Below, one piece after another: positions 51,040-58,825 of a stretch of 64,000 bases of DNA. The stretch's first letter is position 1. The number at the start of each line of letters is the position of its first letter. The stretch is from CAWAND01 sp963783335 (lineage in GTDB: Bacteria > Chloroflexota > Anaerolineae > Anaerolineales > E44-bin32). The notes beneath the pieces were generated by a model. That model worked only from the letters and a program-made list of their open reading frames with translations. It was not told the DNA's origin and ran no database searches. The stretch spans positions 868,001 to 932,000 of the forward strand of contig CAWAND010000010.1 in NCBI GenBank assembly GCA_963783335.1. The letters are read 5' to 3'. A program made the position numbers and the translations under genes.

Positions 51040-52188
51040 ATGGACGTCTATCTGTCCCGCGTCAGGACATTCCAAAAAAATCTTCAGGGAAAGGCCGAAG
51101 CGGCTTTCTTCCCCGTGTCGGCCGACATGCAGTACCTGACCGGCGTGCAGCGCCCATTTCCGAATTTCGGTGCCGTCCATCATCCCGGGGAGTGGCTGGA
51201 AGGCGTGTGGGTGGGTGCAAAGGGCGACCCGATAATCACCCTGACGCGCATGTCGTCCGAGTTGAGTGGGGTGGGCCACGAGGCGGGCATCGAGAAGCGC
51301 ATTCTCGGCGATTGGGACGATCCGTTCTCGGCCGTCGACTCTGTTCTGGGCCAGCTGGGCGCACGCAAGGCCGGGCAAGTTGCCATTGGAGATGCCACCT
51401 CGGGAGAATCGGTGGTGGCGATCTCCGGGCTCCTCCCAGGGGTGAGCTTCGTTTCGGGAACCGAGATCTTAGCCTCCCAGAGGCGGATCAAATCGGCCGC
51501 CGAAATCGATATCATGCGCCAGGCGGGCGAGGTCACGGAGGCCGCGTTTGAGGCCGTGCTCCAGAGCTTGAAACACGGGATGACTGAGCTGGATGTGATC
51601 TCGGAGGTCGACCTGCAGCTGCGCCGGCGGGGTGCCCGCGGGCCGTCCTTCACGACCTCGCTCTACTGCTCGGGGCCCGACCATCCCCTGATCCATGGTC
51701 AGCCGGAGCAGACGCTCAACCGACGGTTGGATCCGCCGGTGGCGGTGCTGTTTGATTTTGGCGCCATCTTCCAAGGATACTGCTATGACTTTGGACGGAC
51801 GGTGTTCTTCGGGGAACCAGACGATGAGATGGCCGAGATCCATCGCTTGGTGATGGCATCACAATCGGCCGGGATCGAGGCTTTGAAAGCCGGGGCTGCC
51901 AAGGCGGAAACGGCGGACGCGGCCGCGCGCCAGGTGATCGAACAGGCTGGATTCGGGGAAGCCTTTCGGCATCGTCTGGGTCATGGGATCGGTCTCGACG
52001 TCCACGAGGCGCCATTTCTGACCGCCGGGGATACTACGATCCTGCAAGCCGGTATGCTGTTTACGGTTGAGCCCAGCATCACGCAGCACGCGGGCTTTTC
52101 AGCGCGGGTGGAAGATGTGGTCGTGGTGGGAGAGGAGGGCGGGACTCCCCTGACCCGGAGTCACCCCGAGCTGATTGTTGTGGGCTAG
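51040..52188 (+). CDS. Xaa-Pro aminopeptidase/dipeptidase (M24 family)
   Basis: 382 residues; AAGGAGG precedes the ATG. An N-terminal creatinase-like domain (1-130) is followed by the pita-bread catalytic domain with all five metal ligands: Asp in VLFDFGAIFQGYCYDFGRT (two Asp), His in HRLGHGIGLDVHEAPFL, Glu in FTVEPSI and Glu in ARVEDVVVV. It cleaves Xaa-Pro bonds in the cytoplasm. It follows the peptide transporter, so it probably processes the imported peptides. Confidence 0.92.
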   Translation: MDVYLSRVRTFQKNLQGKAEAAFFPVSADMQYLTGVQRPFPNFGAVHHPGEWLEGVWVGAKGDPIITLTRMSSELSGVGHEAGIEKRILGDWDDPFSAVDSVLGQLGARKAGQVAIGDATSGESVVAISGLLPGVSFVSGTEILASQRRIKSAAEIDIMRQAGEVTEAAFEAVLQSLKHGMTELDVISEVDLQLRRRGARGPSFTTSLYCSGPDHPLIHGQPEQTLNRRLDPPVAVLFDFGAIFQGYCYDFGRTVFFGEPDDEMAEIHRLVMASQSAGIEALKAGAAKAETADAAARQVIEQAGFGEAFRHRLGHGIGLDVHEAPFLTAGDTTILQAGMLFTVEPSITQHAGFSARVEDVVVVGEEGGTPLTRSHPELIVVG

Positions 52189-53015
52189 CTCTCTGGCGGG
52201 CCATCCTTTGGTAGGAGGACGGCCATGGTGGGGTAGGGCATATCGATGCCCTGCTGCTCGAAGGCGGCCTTGATGGCCCGAACACCCTCGTCTCGGGCTT
52301 CCATGAAATCGACCTTCAGCATATCCACCCAGTAGTAGACCGAAATCTCCACCGCCGAGTCCCCGAGATTGCTGTACACGACCTGCGGTGCTGGGGGATC
52401 CAACAACCCGGTCACTTCTTGGACGGCCTCCAAGGCGATTTGTTTAACCTTCTCAGGCTGGGCATCATAGCTCACCCCGGCCTGGATCTCGATCCGGCGC
52501 TTTGGGGCCCGCGTGTAGTTGGTGATCGAACTGACGAACACATCTCCGTTGGGGATGGTGACAAACAGCCCATCGGCCGTCCGAATGTCGGTCGTCCTCA
52601 AGCTTATATCGAGCACGGTTCCCGTGAAACCGGAGACATTGACGACGTCGCCGATCTCGAACGGACGCTGCAGCAGGATCAATAGGCCGGCGATGAAGTT
52701 CTTGGCCACATCTTGAAGGGCGAATCCCAAGGTAAACCCAGCGATCCCCAGCCCGGCCAAAAGGCTGGTGACATTGGGTATGATCTGTTCAGCGGCCAGG
52801 GTCAGCCCCAGGATGAGAATGCTCCAGCGGGTGAGACGGGAGAGGATCAGGCTGATGTTCTCCCGATCCTCCTGGCGGCCGGCAGCGGTTCGCACGGCCT
52901 TCGACAGCCAACGCGAGAGGACGATGGCGGCCAGGACGATGAGCAGAGCAGTCAAGAGCCGGTTCAGCAGATCCGGCGCAGATGAAAGCAGGTCCGCATA
53001 GCCTTGCTGGATCAT
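52185..53015 (-). CDS. Small-conductance mechanosensitive channel (MscS family)
   Basis: 276 residues from the ATG at 53015 (MIQQGYADLLSS), with GAGAGG upstream. Three membrane helices, the third pore-lining GLGIAGFTLGFALQDVAKNFIAGLLIL (about 88-114), then the beta domain FEIGDVVNVSGFTGTVLDIS and the cytosolic cage. It releases solutes on hypo-osmotic shock. The stop is interlocked with that of the convergent peptidase gene (CTAG). Confidence 0.9.
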   Translation of the reverse strand: MIQQGYADLLSSAPDLLNRLLTALLIVLAAIVLSRWLSKAVRTAAGRQEDRENISLILSRLTRWSILILGLTLAAEQIIPNVTSLLAGLGIAGFTLGFALQDVAKNFIAGLLILLQRPFEIGDVVNVSGFTGTVLDISLRTTDIRTADGLFVTIPNGDVFVSSITNYTRAPKRRIEIQAGVSYDAQPEKVKQIALEAVQEVTGLLDPPAPQVVYSNLGDSAVEISVYYWVDMLKVDFMEARDEGVRAIKAAFEQQGIDMPYPTMAVLLPKDGPPES

Positions 53016-53134
53016 GAATATCCTCTCATGTGCGATTGCCGAGGTTTCCAACCTCACGCCTCGGTTGGCCGATGCTTGGATTATAGACTCTTGCGGCGAG
53101 CCACGATCCCTGAAAGGTCCCCGGGGGTGGCCAG

Positions 53135-54154
53135 GTGACGGCTCAAGTGGCCGTCGTGATGCCCTGCCGCAATGCGGGCGAAACCGTCGACGAAGCCGTT
53201 GAGTCGGTGCTGGCCGGGTCTTTCCGAGATCTTGAGTTCATTGCCGTCGACGATGGGTCGGATGACGATACGCCGGAAAGGCTGGCGGCATGGGAGAGAA
53301 AAGACCGTCGCCTGCGCCTGATCCGTCAAACGAAGCAAGGCATCATCCCGGCGCTGAATGCCTGCCTGGCCTCCAGTCAAGCTCCCCTCGTGGCACGAAT
53401 GGACGCCGACGACATCTCGCTGCCAGAGCGCCTGAGCAAGCAAGTTGCTCGCATGCAGGCCGACCCCGATCTGGCTGTTTTGGGCAGCCTGGTGCGTGCC
53501 TTCCCGGAGGCCGACGTGCGAGCGGGATTCCGGATATACATCGAATGGCTCAACAGCTTGGTGTCTCACGCCGAAATCACCACACAGATCTTTGTCGAGA
53601 GCCCATTGGCGCACCCGAGCGTAATGATGCGGCGTGGTTGGGTTGAGAAAGTGGGTGGCTACCAGGAGCGCGGTTGGCCGGAGGACTACGATCTCTGGCT
53701 GCGCCTGCATGAGGCCGGGGCGGTCTTTGCCAAGGTACCGGAGATACTCCTGCTGTGGCGCGAGCACGCCGATCGGGCGACACGCACCGACAGCCGCTAT
53801 GCGGTCGAGAACTTCCTGCGCGCCAAGGCCCACTACCTGGTCAGAGGCCCCTTGGTTGAGCGGGACGGGGTGATCATGTGGGGGGCCGGCCAGATGGGGA
53901 AGCGGTTGTCAAAGCACCTGCTGCGCGAGGGGGCCGAGCTGGCAGCCTTTGTTGATGTCGATCCAAAGAAGATCGGCCGCAGTCGCCGAGGACGGCCGAT
54001 TGTCGCCGTAGAGGATCTGGAGGATTGGTGGGGGCGATACGAGCGCCCAGTGGTGCTGGCAGCGGTTGGATCGCGCGGTGCCCGGGCGCTCATCCGGCAG
54101 CAGCTGGTCGAGCGGGGGCTGGTCGAAGGCCGAGACTGGTGGGCGGTTGCCTAG
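53135..54154 (+). CDS. GT2 glycosyltransferase fused to a Rossmann-type sugar-modifying domain
   Basis: 339 residues, GTG start. The N-terminal GT-A domain has VAVVMPCRNAGETVDEAVES (about 4-23), FIAVDDGSDDDTPERL, and the metal D-x-D in ARMDADDISLPERL. From about 245 a second domain begins with a nucleotide-binding turn IMWGAGQMGKRLSKHLL, then LAAFVDVDPKKIGRSRRGRP, as in PglD-like or small NAD-binding domains. Such fusions act in capsule or surface glycan synthesis. TATAGACT at about 53082 may be its -10. Confidence 0.82.
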   Translation: MTAQVAVVMPCRNAGETVDEAVESVLAGSFRDLEFIAVDDGSDDDTPERLAAWERKDRRLRLIRQTKQGIIPALNACLASSQAPLVARMDADDISLPERLSKQVARMQADPDLAVLGSLVRAFPEADVRAGFRIYIEWLNSLVSHAEITTQIFVESPLAHPSVMMRRGWVEKVGGYQERGWPEDYDLWLRLHEAGAVFAKVPEILLLWREHADRATRTDSRYAVENFLRAKAHYLVRGPLVERDGVIMWGAGQMGKRLSKHLLREGAELAAFVDVDPKKIGRSRRGRPIVAVEDLEDWWGRYERPVVLAAVGSRGARALIRQQLVERGLVEGRDWWAVA

Positions 54155-54190
54155 GGCCCACAAGGCTGGCGCCAAAGACCAGCCCGCGTA

Positions 54191-54208
54191 TTGTGAGAGA
54201 TTTCACAA
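54191..54208. promoter_or_regulatory. Rex/CRP-FNR-type palindrome TTGTGAGAGATTTCACAA in a convergent gap
   Basis: The 18 bases are identical to 35577-35594. Here it lies between two converging genes (stops at 54154 and 54246), where it cannot be a conventional operator for either, unless it drives an unseen transcript. It can also fold as a weak hairpin. Confidence 0.4.
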
Positions 54209-54245
54209 AGCCCAATGGACCGAGGTGGCTAAGATGCCCCGCCCC

Positions 54246-55022
54246 TCACTTGGCGGCGTTTAGCTGGACCACGTAAGCGATAACATCTGCCATCTGCTGA
54301 TCGGTCAGCATCTTGGCTCGCCCAAAGGCAGGCATCACGATAAGGGGTTGGTCGCCTGGCGGGATGGAGCCGTTCTGCAGGATGTCCTTCAGATTGGCTG
54401 AGAACTCCGAGGCGGAGGCTCCCACGATTTCCGGATCCATCGGGTTCAGCACCGGAACGGATCCATCATCCGATCCTGGGTTGGGAAGACCCTGTACGCC
54501 CTGAGGGCCGTGGCAGACGGCGCAGTAGGTCCCAAAGACGAGCTTCCCCGCTCCGGGATCGCCTGTCGGGGCTGGGGCGCTGGCCGTTGGGGCAGATGTT
54601 GCCCCGGCAGCGTTTGGTGCCGGCTGAAGGGTTCTCAGGTAGGCGATCACCTGCAGAATCTGATCCTGATTGAACGGCCCGCCGTTGGTCCGCAGCCAGG
54701 CTGGCATCTCCGTGCCAGGAAAGCCAATCTCCACGGTTTTGGCAAGGGTTGGGTTGTTCGCATTCTGAATGTAAGTGTTGTTCGCAAGCGGGGGAGCATC
54801 GATCCCCTCGCCCTGGGACCCATGACAGGGCGCGCAGTTCAGCATGTAGAGAGGCGCGCCCAAGGCCGCCGGCTGAAGTGGACCAGCGCCAGCATTCGCA
54901 GTGGCGGAAGTTGGCGTGGCTGATGGGGCGGGTGATGTGGGTGAAGGTGAGGCAACGCACCCGGCCGCAAAAACTGCGGTGGAGAAAAGAATCGCCAGCC
55001 GGATGATGCTTGTCTTGGTCAT
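54246..55022 (-). CDS. Dihaem cytochrome c lipoprotein of the bc complex
   Basis: 258 residues from the ATG at 55022, with AAGGAG nine bases upstream. Lipobox FAAGC (Cys 22), then a Pro/Ser/Thr linker. Two c-type domains: C63-A-P-C-H67 with Met ligand candidates in GTEMPAWL, and C167-A-V-C-H171 with VMPAFG later. It lies last in the respiratory operon and is the likely electron carrier from the bc complex to the caa3 oxidase. No stop separates its frame from an upstream open stretch (see cytochrome b). Confidence 0.88.
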   Translation of the reverse strand: MTKTSIIRLAILFSTAVFAAGCVASPSPTSPAPSATPTSATANAGAGPLQPAALGAPLYMLNCAPCHGSQGEGIDAPPLANNTYIQNANNPTLAKTVEIGFPGTEMPAWLRTNGGPFNQDQILQVIAYLRTLQPAPNAAGATSAPTASAPAPTGDPGAGKLVFGTYCAVCHGPQGVQGLPNPGSDDGSVPVLNPMDPEIVGASASEFSANLKDILQNGSIPPGDQPLIVMPAFGRAKMLTDQQMADVIAYVVQLNAAK

Positions 55023-55186
55023 CGTGACTAACTCCTTGCCGCCGAGCATGATCTCCGACGGGGCATGCGCCATGGTTTCCGACAACTCTCTGGATCCCTC
55101 GCGCCGGTCCTCAACCGATGAAATCCGCGGTCTTTCAAGGCCTTGCCCCGCTGAAGACTCATTGGCCAGTGCGGGACGAGAGGAAA

Positions 55187-56557
55187 TCAACCAGTAGATT
55201 GAGCGCTCCAGGAACTCATGGTGGCAGCGTAGGAAGGCATATTGGTGCCGCCATTCAGGATGCGCAGGGTGATCTGTTGTTTCGACAATCGGCTGCCAAC
55301 ATCCGAAAGATCGGGTCCCCGCTGACCCCCCTTCCCGTTGACGGTGTGACAAAACTGACAGCCCTTGACGTAGAAGAGCTGGGACCCTGCCCATACGGTG
55401 TCGCTGGTTGGCCCAAGATCCTGTGCGGTCAGGGGTTGGGCAGAAAAGTTGGGAGACCAAGGTGCCTGGTCTGCGAGGCGCCAAAGCGTGCCGACCATCA
55501 TCACCGCCACGATGACGATGGCGATCGCCCAAGGCCGCCGAAGCGGGTGGCGCTCACCCTTGCTGCCCAAGAAGGGGAGCAAGATCACCGCTATGCCAAA
55601 GGCCATCGGCGCACCGATGATGACCCATGACTCGATCCCCGGTGGTATCAGCGCCAACACGGCGAAGTACCAAAGCAGGTACCAATCCGGCCGGGGGTCC
55701 GCCTGGACGATGGATGGATCCGGCGGCTTCCCCAATGCGGGGGGACCCAGTAGAAACGCCAGGGCGACCACGCCGACCACCATTGCAACTCCAAAGATGA
55801 CATCACGCCAGGCGACATCCGGCCAGAATGGGATGCCACGCTTCTCGAGCAGCCGGTTGTACCAATCTCGGTAAGTCTTTGGGTCGACAATGTGACCCAG
55901 AACCGGTGGTTCGGAAATGCCGTTGCGGAGGACCAGGTACAGATGCACACCGATGAACCCGAAGATGAGGGCCGGGATGAAGAACACGTGGAAAGAGAAA
56001 AAGCGGCTCAATGTCGCGCCGCCGACGACGTCCCCTCCCAGGATGAACTGGGCCAAGCGCTGGCCGATGAAGGGCATTCTTCCGGCCTGAGCTGCTCCCA
56101 CAACCACCGACCACACGGCGTTCTGATCCCAGCGAAGCAGCTGACCGGTGAAGCCCATGCCGATGGTGAAGAGCAACAACCCGGCGCCGGTGAGCCAGTT
56201 CACCTCGCGCGGGAATTTGTATGACCCCATGAGGAAGACACGGATCATGTGAACGCCGACGAACAAGACCATGGCCGAGGCGCCCCAGAAATGGATACCG
56301 CGCAGGACACGTCCGAGGAGGGCGTCTTGTGTGATGAACTGCAGGCTCTGGTAGGCATGGGCTGTGGAGGTGACGTACATCGTGGCCAAGGCGATGCCGG
56401 TGACCACTTGAACGATGAAGGCGAACAAAGTGGCGCTTCCGAAGACATACCACCAGCTGGTCCCGGGGGGCACCAGATGAGAGGCGATGGGCGAAAGCAC
56501 TTCGGTCAGCCCGGTGCGATCGTCAAACCAACCCCACACGCGTCTAAGCAGGCTCAT
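55187..56557 (-). CDS. Cytochrome b fused to a C-terminal cytochrome c domain; C-terminus probably frameshifted
   Basis: 456 residues. The cytochrome b part has eight helices and both haem-ligand His pairs (ALLGRVLRGIHFWGASAMVLFVGVHMIRV; SFHVFFIPALIFGFIGVHLYLV), plus PDPSIVQADPRPDWYLLWYF as in the b6f/bc subunit IV. The C-terminal domain has CQFCH and ILNGGTNMPSYAATM. The frame then ends in SSWSAQSTG, while the next frame reads EFLERSIYWLISSR, which resembles the expected final helix. It is the quinol-oxidising subunit. Confidence 0.9.
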   Translation of the reverse strand: MSLLRRVWGWFDDRTGLTEVLSPIASHLVPPGTSWWYVFGSATLFAFIVQVVTGIALATMYVTSTAHAYQSLQFITQDALLGRVLRGIHFWGASAMVLFVGVHMIRVFLMGSYKFPREVNWLTGAGLLLFTIGMGFTGQLLRWDQNAVWSVVVGAAQAGRMPFIGQRLAQFILGGDVVGGATLSRFFSFHVFFIPALIFGFIGVHLYLVLRNGISEPPVLGHIVDPKTYRDWYNRLLEKRGIPFWPDVAWRDVIFGVAMVVGVVALAFLLGPPALGKPPDPSIVQADPRPDWYLLWYFAVLALIPPGIESWVIIGAPMAFGIAVILLPFLGSKGERHPLRRPWAIAIVIVAVMMVGTLWRLADQAPWSPNFSAQPLTAQDLGPTSDTVWAGSQLFYVKGCQFCHTVNGKGGQRGPDLSDVGSRLSKQQITLRILNGGTNMPSYAATMSSWSAQSTG

Positions 56558-56649
56558 GTCTCTTCCTTTCAGACGCTTTCGGTGTCTCAGTCCGCCCGGC
56601 AGGCGGTGTGAGAGGCAAGTATGGGCACATAAGATGCTCTCTCATCGGG

Positions 56650-57183
56650 CTAGGAAGAAATCGGAATGCGGCTGGTCTGAATTTCAACCATCCCATTTCG
56701 GATCCGTGTCGGGTAGGTGGCGAGGGGTTTTGGGGGTGGGCCGGCGGCCACAGACCCATCCTGGTTGTAGACACCACCATGGCAAGGGCACATGAACAAG
56801 TCCGCACCTGAAACCCATCGCACCGGGCACCCCAGGTGGGTGCAGTTGATCGAGAAGGCCGTGAATGCCTGTTTCCCATCGCGCCGAAGCCAGGCGGCCG
56901 TCTTGGCTGTCACGCCGGACCAGGGAAGCGGGGAGGCGTCGACAAAACTCACCTGCACAGTCTGGCCCAATGGGAAATCTTCCAGCCGTCCGACACTGCG
57001 CCAAATCTCTTTGGGCTTTTCGATTAGGGGGGATACCACCACCCCGACAATCGGCAAGGCCACCAATGCCGCCGCCACCGTGCCAGCGATGGCGCTCAAT
57101 TTGATTAAGAAGGCGCGCCTGGAGAGGCTGGCCGGTTCTTCGCTGGCCCCCAAACTCTCTGCGAACTGATCATCCGTCGGCAT
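56650..57183 (-). CDS. Rieske iron-sulfur protein
   Basis: 177 residues from the ATG at 57183, GGGAGG upstream. The N-terminus carries a twin-arginine signal-anchor (SRRAFLIKL, 21-29) and one helix. The cluster motifs are CTHLGC (114-119) and CPCHGG (132-137), giving ligands C114, H116, C132 and H135, and a disulfide C119-C134. It passes electrons from quinol to cytochrome c. Confidence 0.93.
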   Translation of the reverse strand: MPTDDQFAESLGASEEPASLSRRAFLIKLSAIAGTVAAALVALPIVGVVVSPLIEKPKEIWRSVGRLEDFPLGQTVQVSFVDASPLPWSGVTAKTAAWLRRDGKQAFTAFSINCTHLGCPVRWVSGADLFMCPCHGGVYNQDGSVAAGPPPKPLATYPTRIRNGMVEIQTSRIPISS

Positions 57184-57433
57184 GCTGCACCTCCCTGATC
57201 CAAATCGCCAGAGCAACCGCGAAAAGTGCCATTCCCACCAGGCTGATGATCCAGGTGGTAACGAAGCCCCACAGGATGAGGACAATCCCAAAAGCCAAGG
57301 CGGCCGGCGCGTAGGTTGGCTGAGGAAGACGATCCGGAAGGGGAGAGGTCCATTCCGGTCGGGCATCCGGCGCCGCGGAGGATGGGGCATGTGTTTCTGG
57401 CGGAAAGGTCGATGGTTCAGGATGATCGGGCAC
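57170..57433 (-). CDS. Small membrane protein of the bc/caa3 operon
   Basis: 87 residues from a GTG at 57433 with GGAG seven bases upstream. A Pro/Ser-rich polar half (about 1-42) is followed by two helices (ALAFGIVLILWGFVTTWIIS and LVGMALFAVALAIWIREV). Such short two-helix proteins often are accessory subunits of cytochrome oxidases (subunit IV-like). It overlaps ctaG by 17 and the Rieske gene by 14 bases, which shows tight coupling. Confidence 0.65.
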   Translation of the reverse strand: MPDHPEPSTFPPETHAPSSAAPDARPEWTSPLPDRLPQPTYAPAALAFGIVLILWGFVTTWIISLVGMALFAVALAIWIREVQHADG

Positions 57434-58268
57434 GGGAAGACTCCATAGGGACAGCCGACAATTCGGAATTGATCGCCTGCAGGCCGGGTTCCTCCTCGGC
57501 ATACCAGCGGCTTACGGCGTTGAGTATCGCCAGCAGATAGACGAGTCCGCCGGGTATCCACATGATCAGGCCCCCCAGCTGTTGATCTGCCAATCGTGTC
57601 AGGTGCCATTGGTTTCGGATGATCGTCAGAACTCCCAGCACATCGACCGGGTTTTGGTAGGCCGTGTAGACATTGGGCGGCGTGTACGTCAGCAGGATTC
57701 CCAACAGGCTGTTGGCGACCACGCCAGTCATCAGATAGAGGAATGCGGAAAGCGGCGATATGCGGTGCTCTTCGAGCGGGGAGAGAATGGGCCACCAGAA
57801 AACCGCCGCGCTGACGAGGAAGAACAGATGCTCGATCACATGCAGGGTTTCATGGGCGACGGCGGCATCGTAGAGCACGGGAAGATGCCAGACCCAAAGT
57901 GTGAGCACGCCGATCATCCAGGCGAGCCAGGTCTTGCTCAGCACCTTCTCAACCCTGGCGGCCGTCGGCCAGGCTAACAGGCGCGAGAAGACGTCAGAAG
58001 GTGTCCCCAAGATCATCAAAGGGACCACCACATCGACCAGAAGCAAGTGCTGGATCATGTGGACGCTGAAAAGGTAGCTGTCCCCGAGAACATCGATGAC
58101 CGACAACAAGGCGATGCCCAATGCCAAGACGCCGGCCAAGAAAACACCTGCCTTGGGCGTGATCCGTCTTCCGGTCGCTTGGACGTAGACAGCCAGAAGC
58201 AACAGACAACCGATCACGACCGAAGGCTGAAGATCCCAAGTCGATAGCAGCCAGATGCCGTTGCTCAT
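57417..58268 (-). CDS. ctaG: Cytochrome c oxidase assembly factor CtaG (caa3 type)
   Basis: 283 residues from the ATG at 58268, overlapping the subunit III stop. Seven helices. Family motifs with His pairs: FSVHMIQHLLLVDVVVPLMILG (about 68-89), WVWHLPVLYDAAVAHETLHVIEHLFFL (about 128-154) and RNQWHLTRLADQQLGGLIMWIPGG. CtaG proteins help insert copper into the oxidase. Confidence 0.9.
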   Translation of the reverse strand: MSNGIWLLSTWDLQPSVVIGCLLLLAVYVQATGRRITPKAGVFLAGVLALGIALLSVIDVLGDSYLFSVHMIQHLLLVDVVVPLMILGTPSDVFSRLLAWPTAARVEKVLSKTWLAWMIGVLTLWVWHLPVLYDAAVAHETLHVIEHLFFLVSAAVFWWPILSPLEEHRISPLSAFLYLMTGVVANSLLGILLTYTPPNVYTAYQNPVDVLGVLTIIRNQWHLTRLADQQLGGLIMWIPGGLVYLLAILNAVSRWYAEEEPGLQAINSELSAVPMESSRARSS

Positions 58269-58825
58269 GCAAACACCAACCGCAGGTAGATGACGGAGAA
58301 GATCACAATCCATACTACATCAACAAAGTGCCAGTAAAGGGAAAGGACCTCCAGCGTTGCCGGCTTGGGTGCCGACCCATGCGACGAGAAGCTGAGCCCG
58401 ACAAAGATTGACAAGGCCAACAATCCAATCAAGACGTGCAGCCCGTGGAACCCGGTGAGGGTGAAGAAGGTTGTTCCGAACAGGCCCTGCGCTATCGTCA
58501 CGCCAGAACCAAGAAGGCGGGACCATTCCATGCCCTGCCCAGCCAGGAAGACGATGCCCAACAGGACGGTGACTGTGACCCACATGGCAGCCCGCTGATT
58601 TGAACCTTGCTTGGCGCTTCGTCCGGCAAGCCAGATTGTGAGGCTGCTTCCAATGAGACACAGCGAGAAGGCGCCTGTCGTGAGTGGATCGAGCTGGTGG
58701 TGTGCCACGCGCGCGCCCCCTGAGGCGGTCTGGAAGTAGAGGTAGGCGAGGATAAGCAGCGAGAAGAAGAACGCTTCGGAAGCGACAAACAGCGCCATCC
58801 CGAGCTTGTTGGATTCAACCTTCAT
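58265..58825 (-). CDS. ctaE: Cytochrome c oxidase subunit III
   Basis: 186 residues, five helices, as in bacterial subunit III of this type. KLGMALFVASEAFFFSLLILAYLYF at the N-terminus, GTTFFTLTGFHGLHVLIG (about 117-134) and SLYWHFVDVVWIVIF (about 163-177) are family signatures. Its ATG overlaps the subunit I stop. Confidence 0.93.
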   Translation of the reverse strand: MKVESNKLGMALFVASEAFFFSLLILAYLYFQTASGGARVAHHQLDPLTTGAFSLCLIGSSLTIWLAGRSAKQGSNQRAAMWVTVTVLLGIVFLAGQGMEWSRLLGSGVTIAQGLFGTTFFTLTGFHGLHVLIGLLALSIFVGLSFSSHGSAPKPATLEVLSLYWHFVDVVWIVIFSVIYLRLVFA

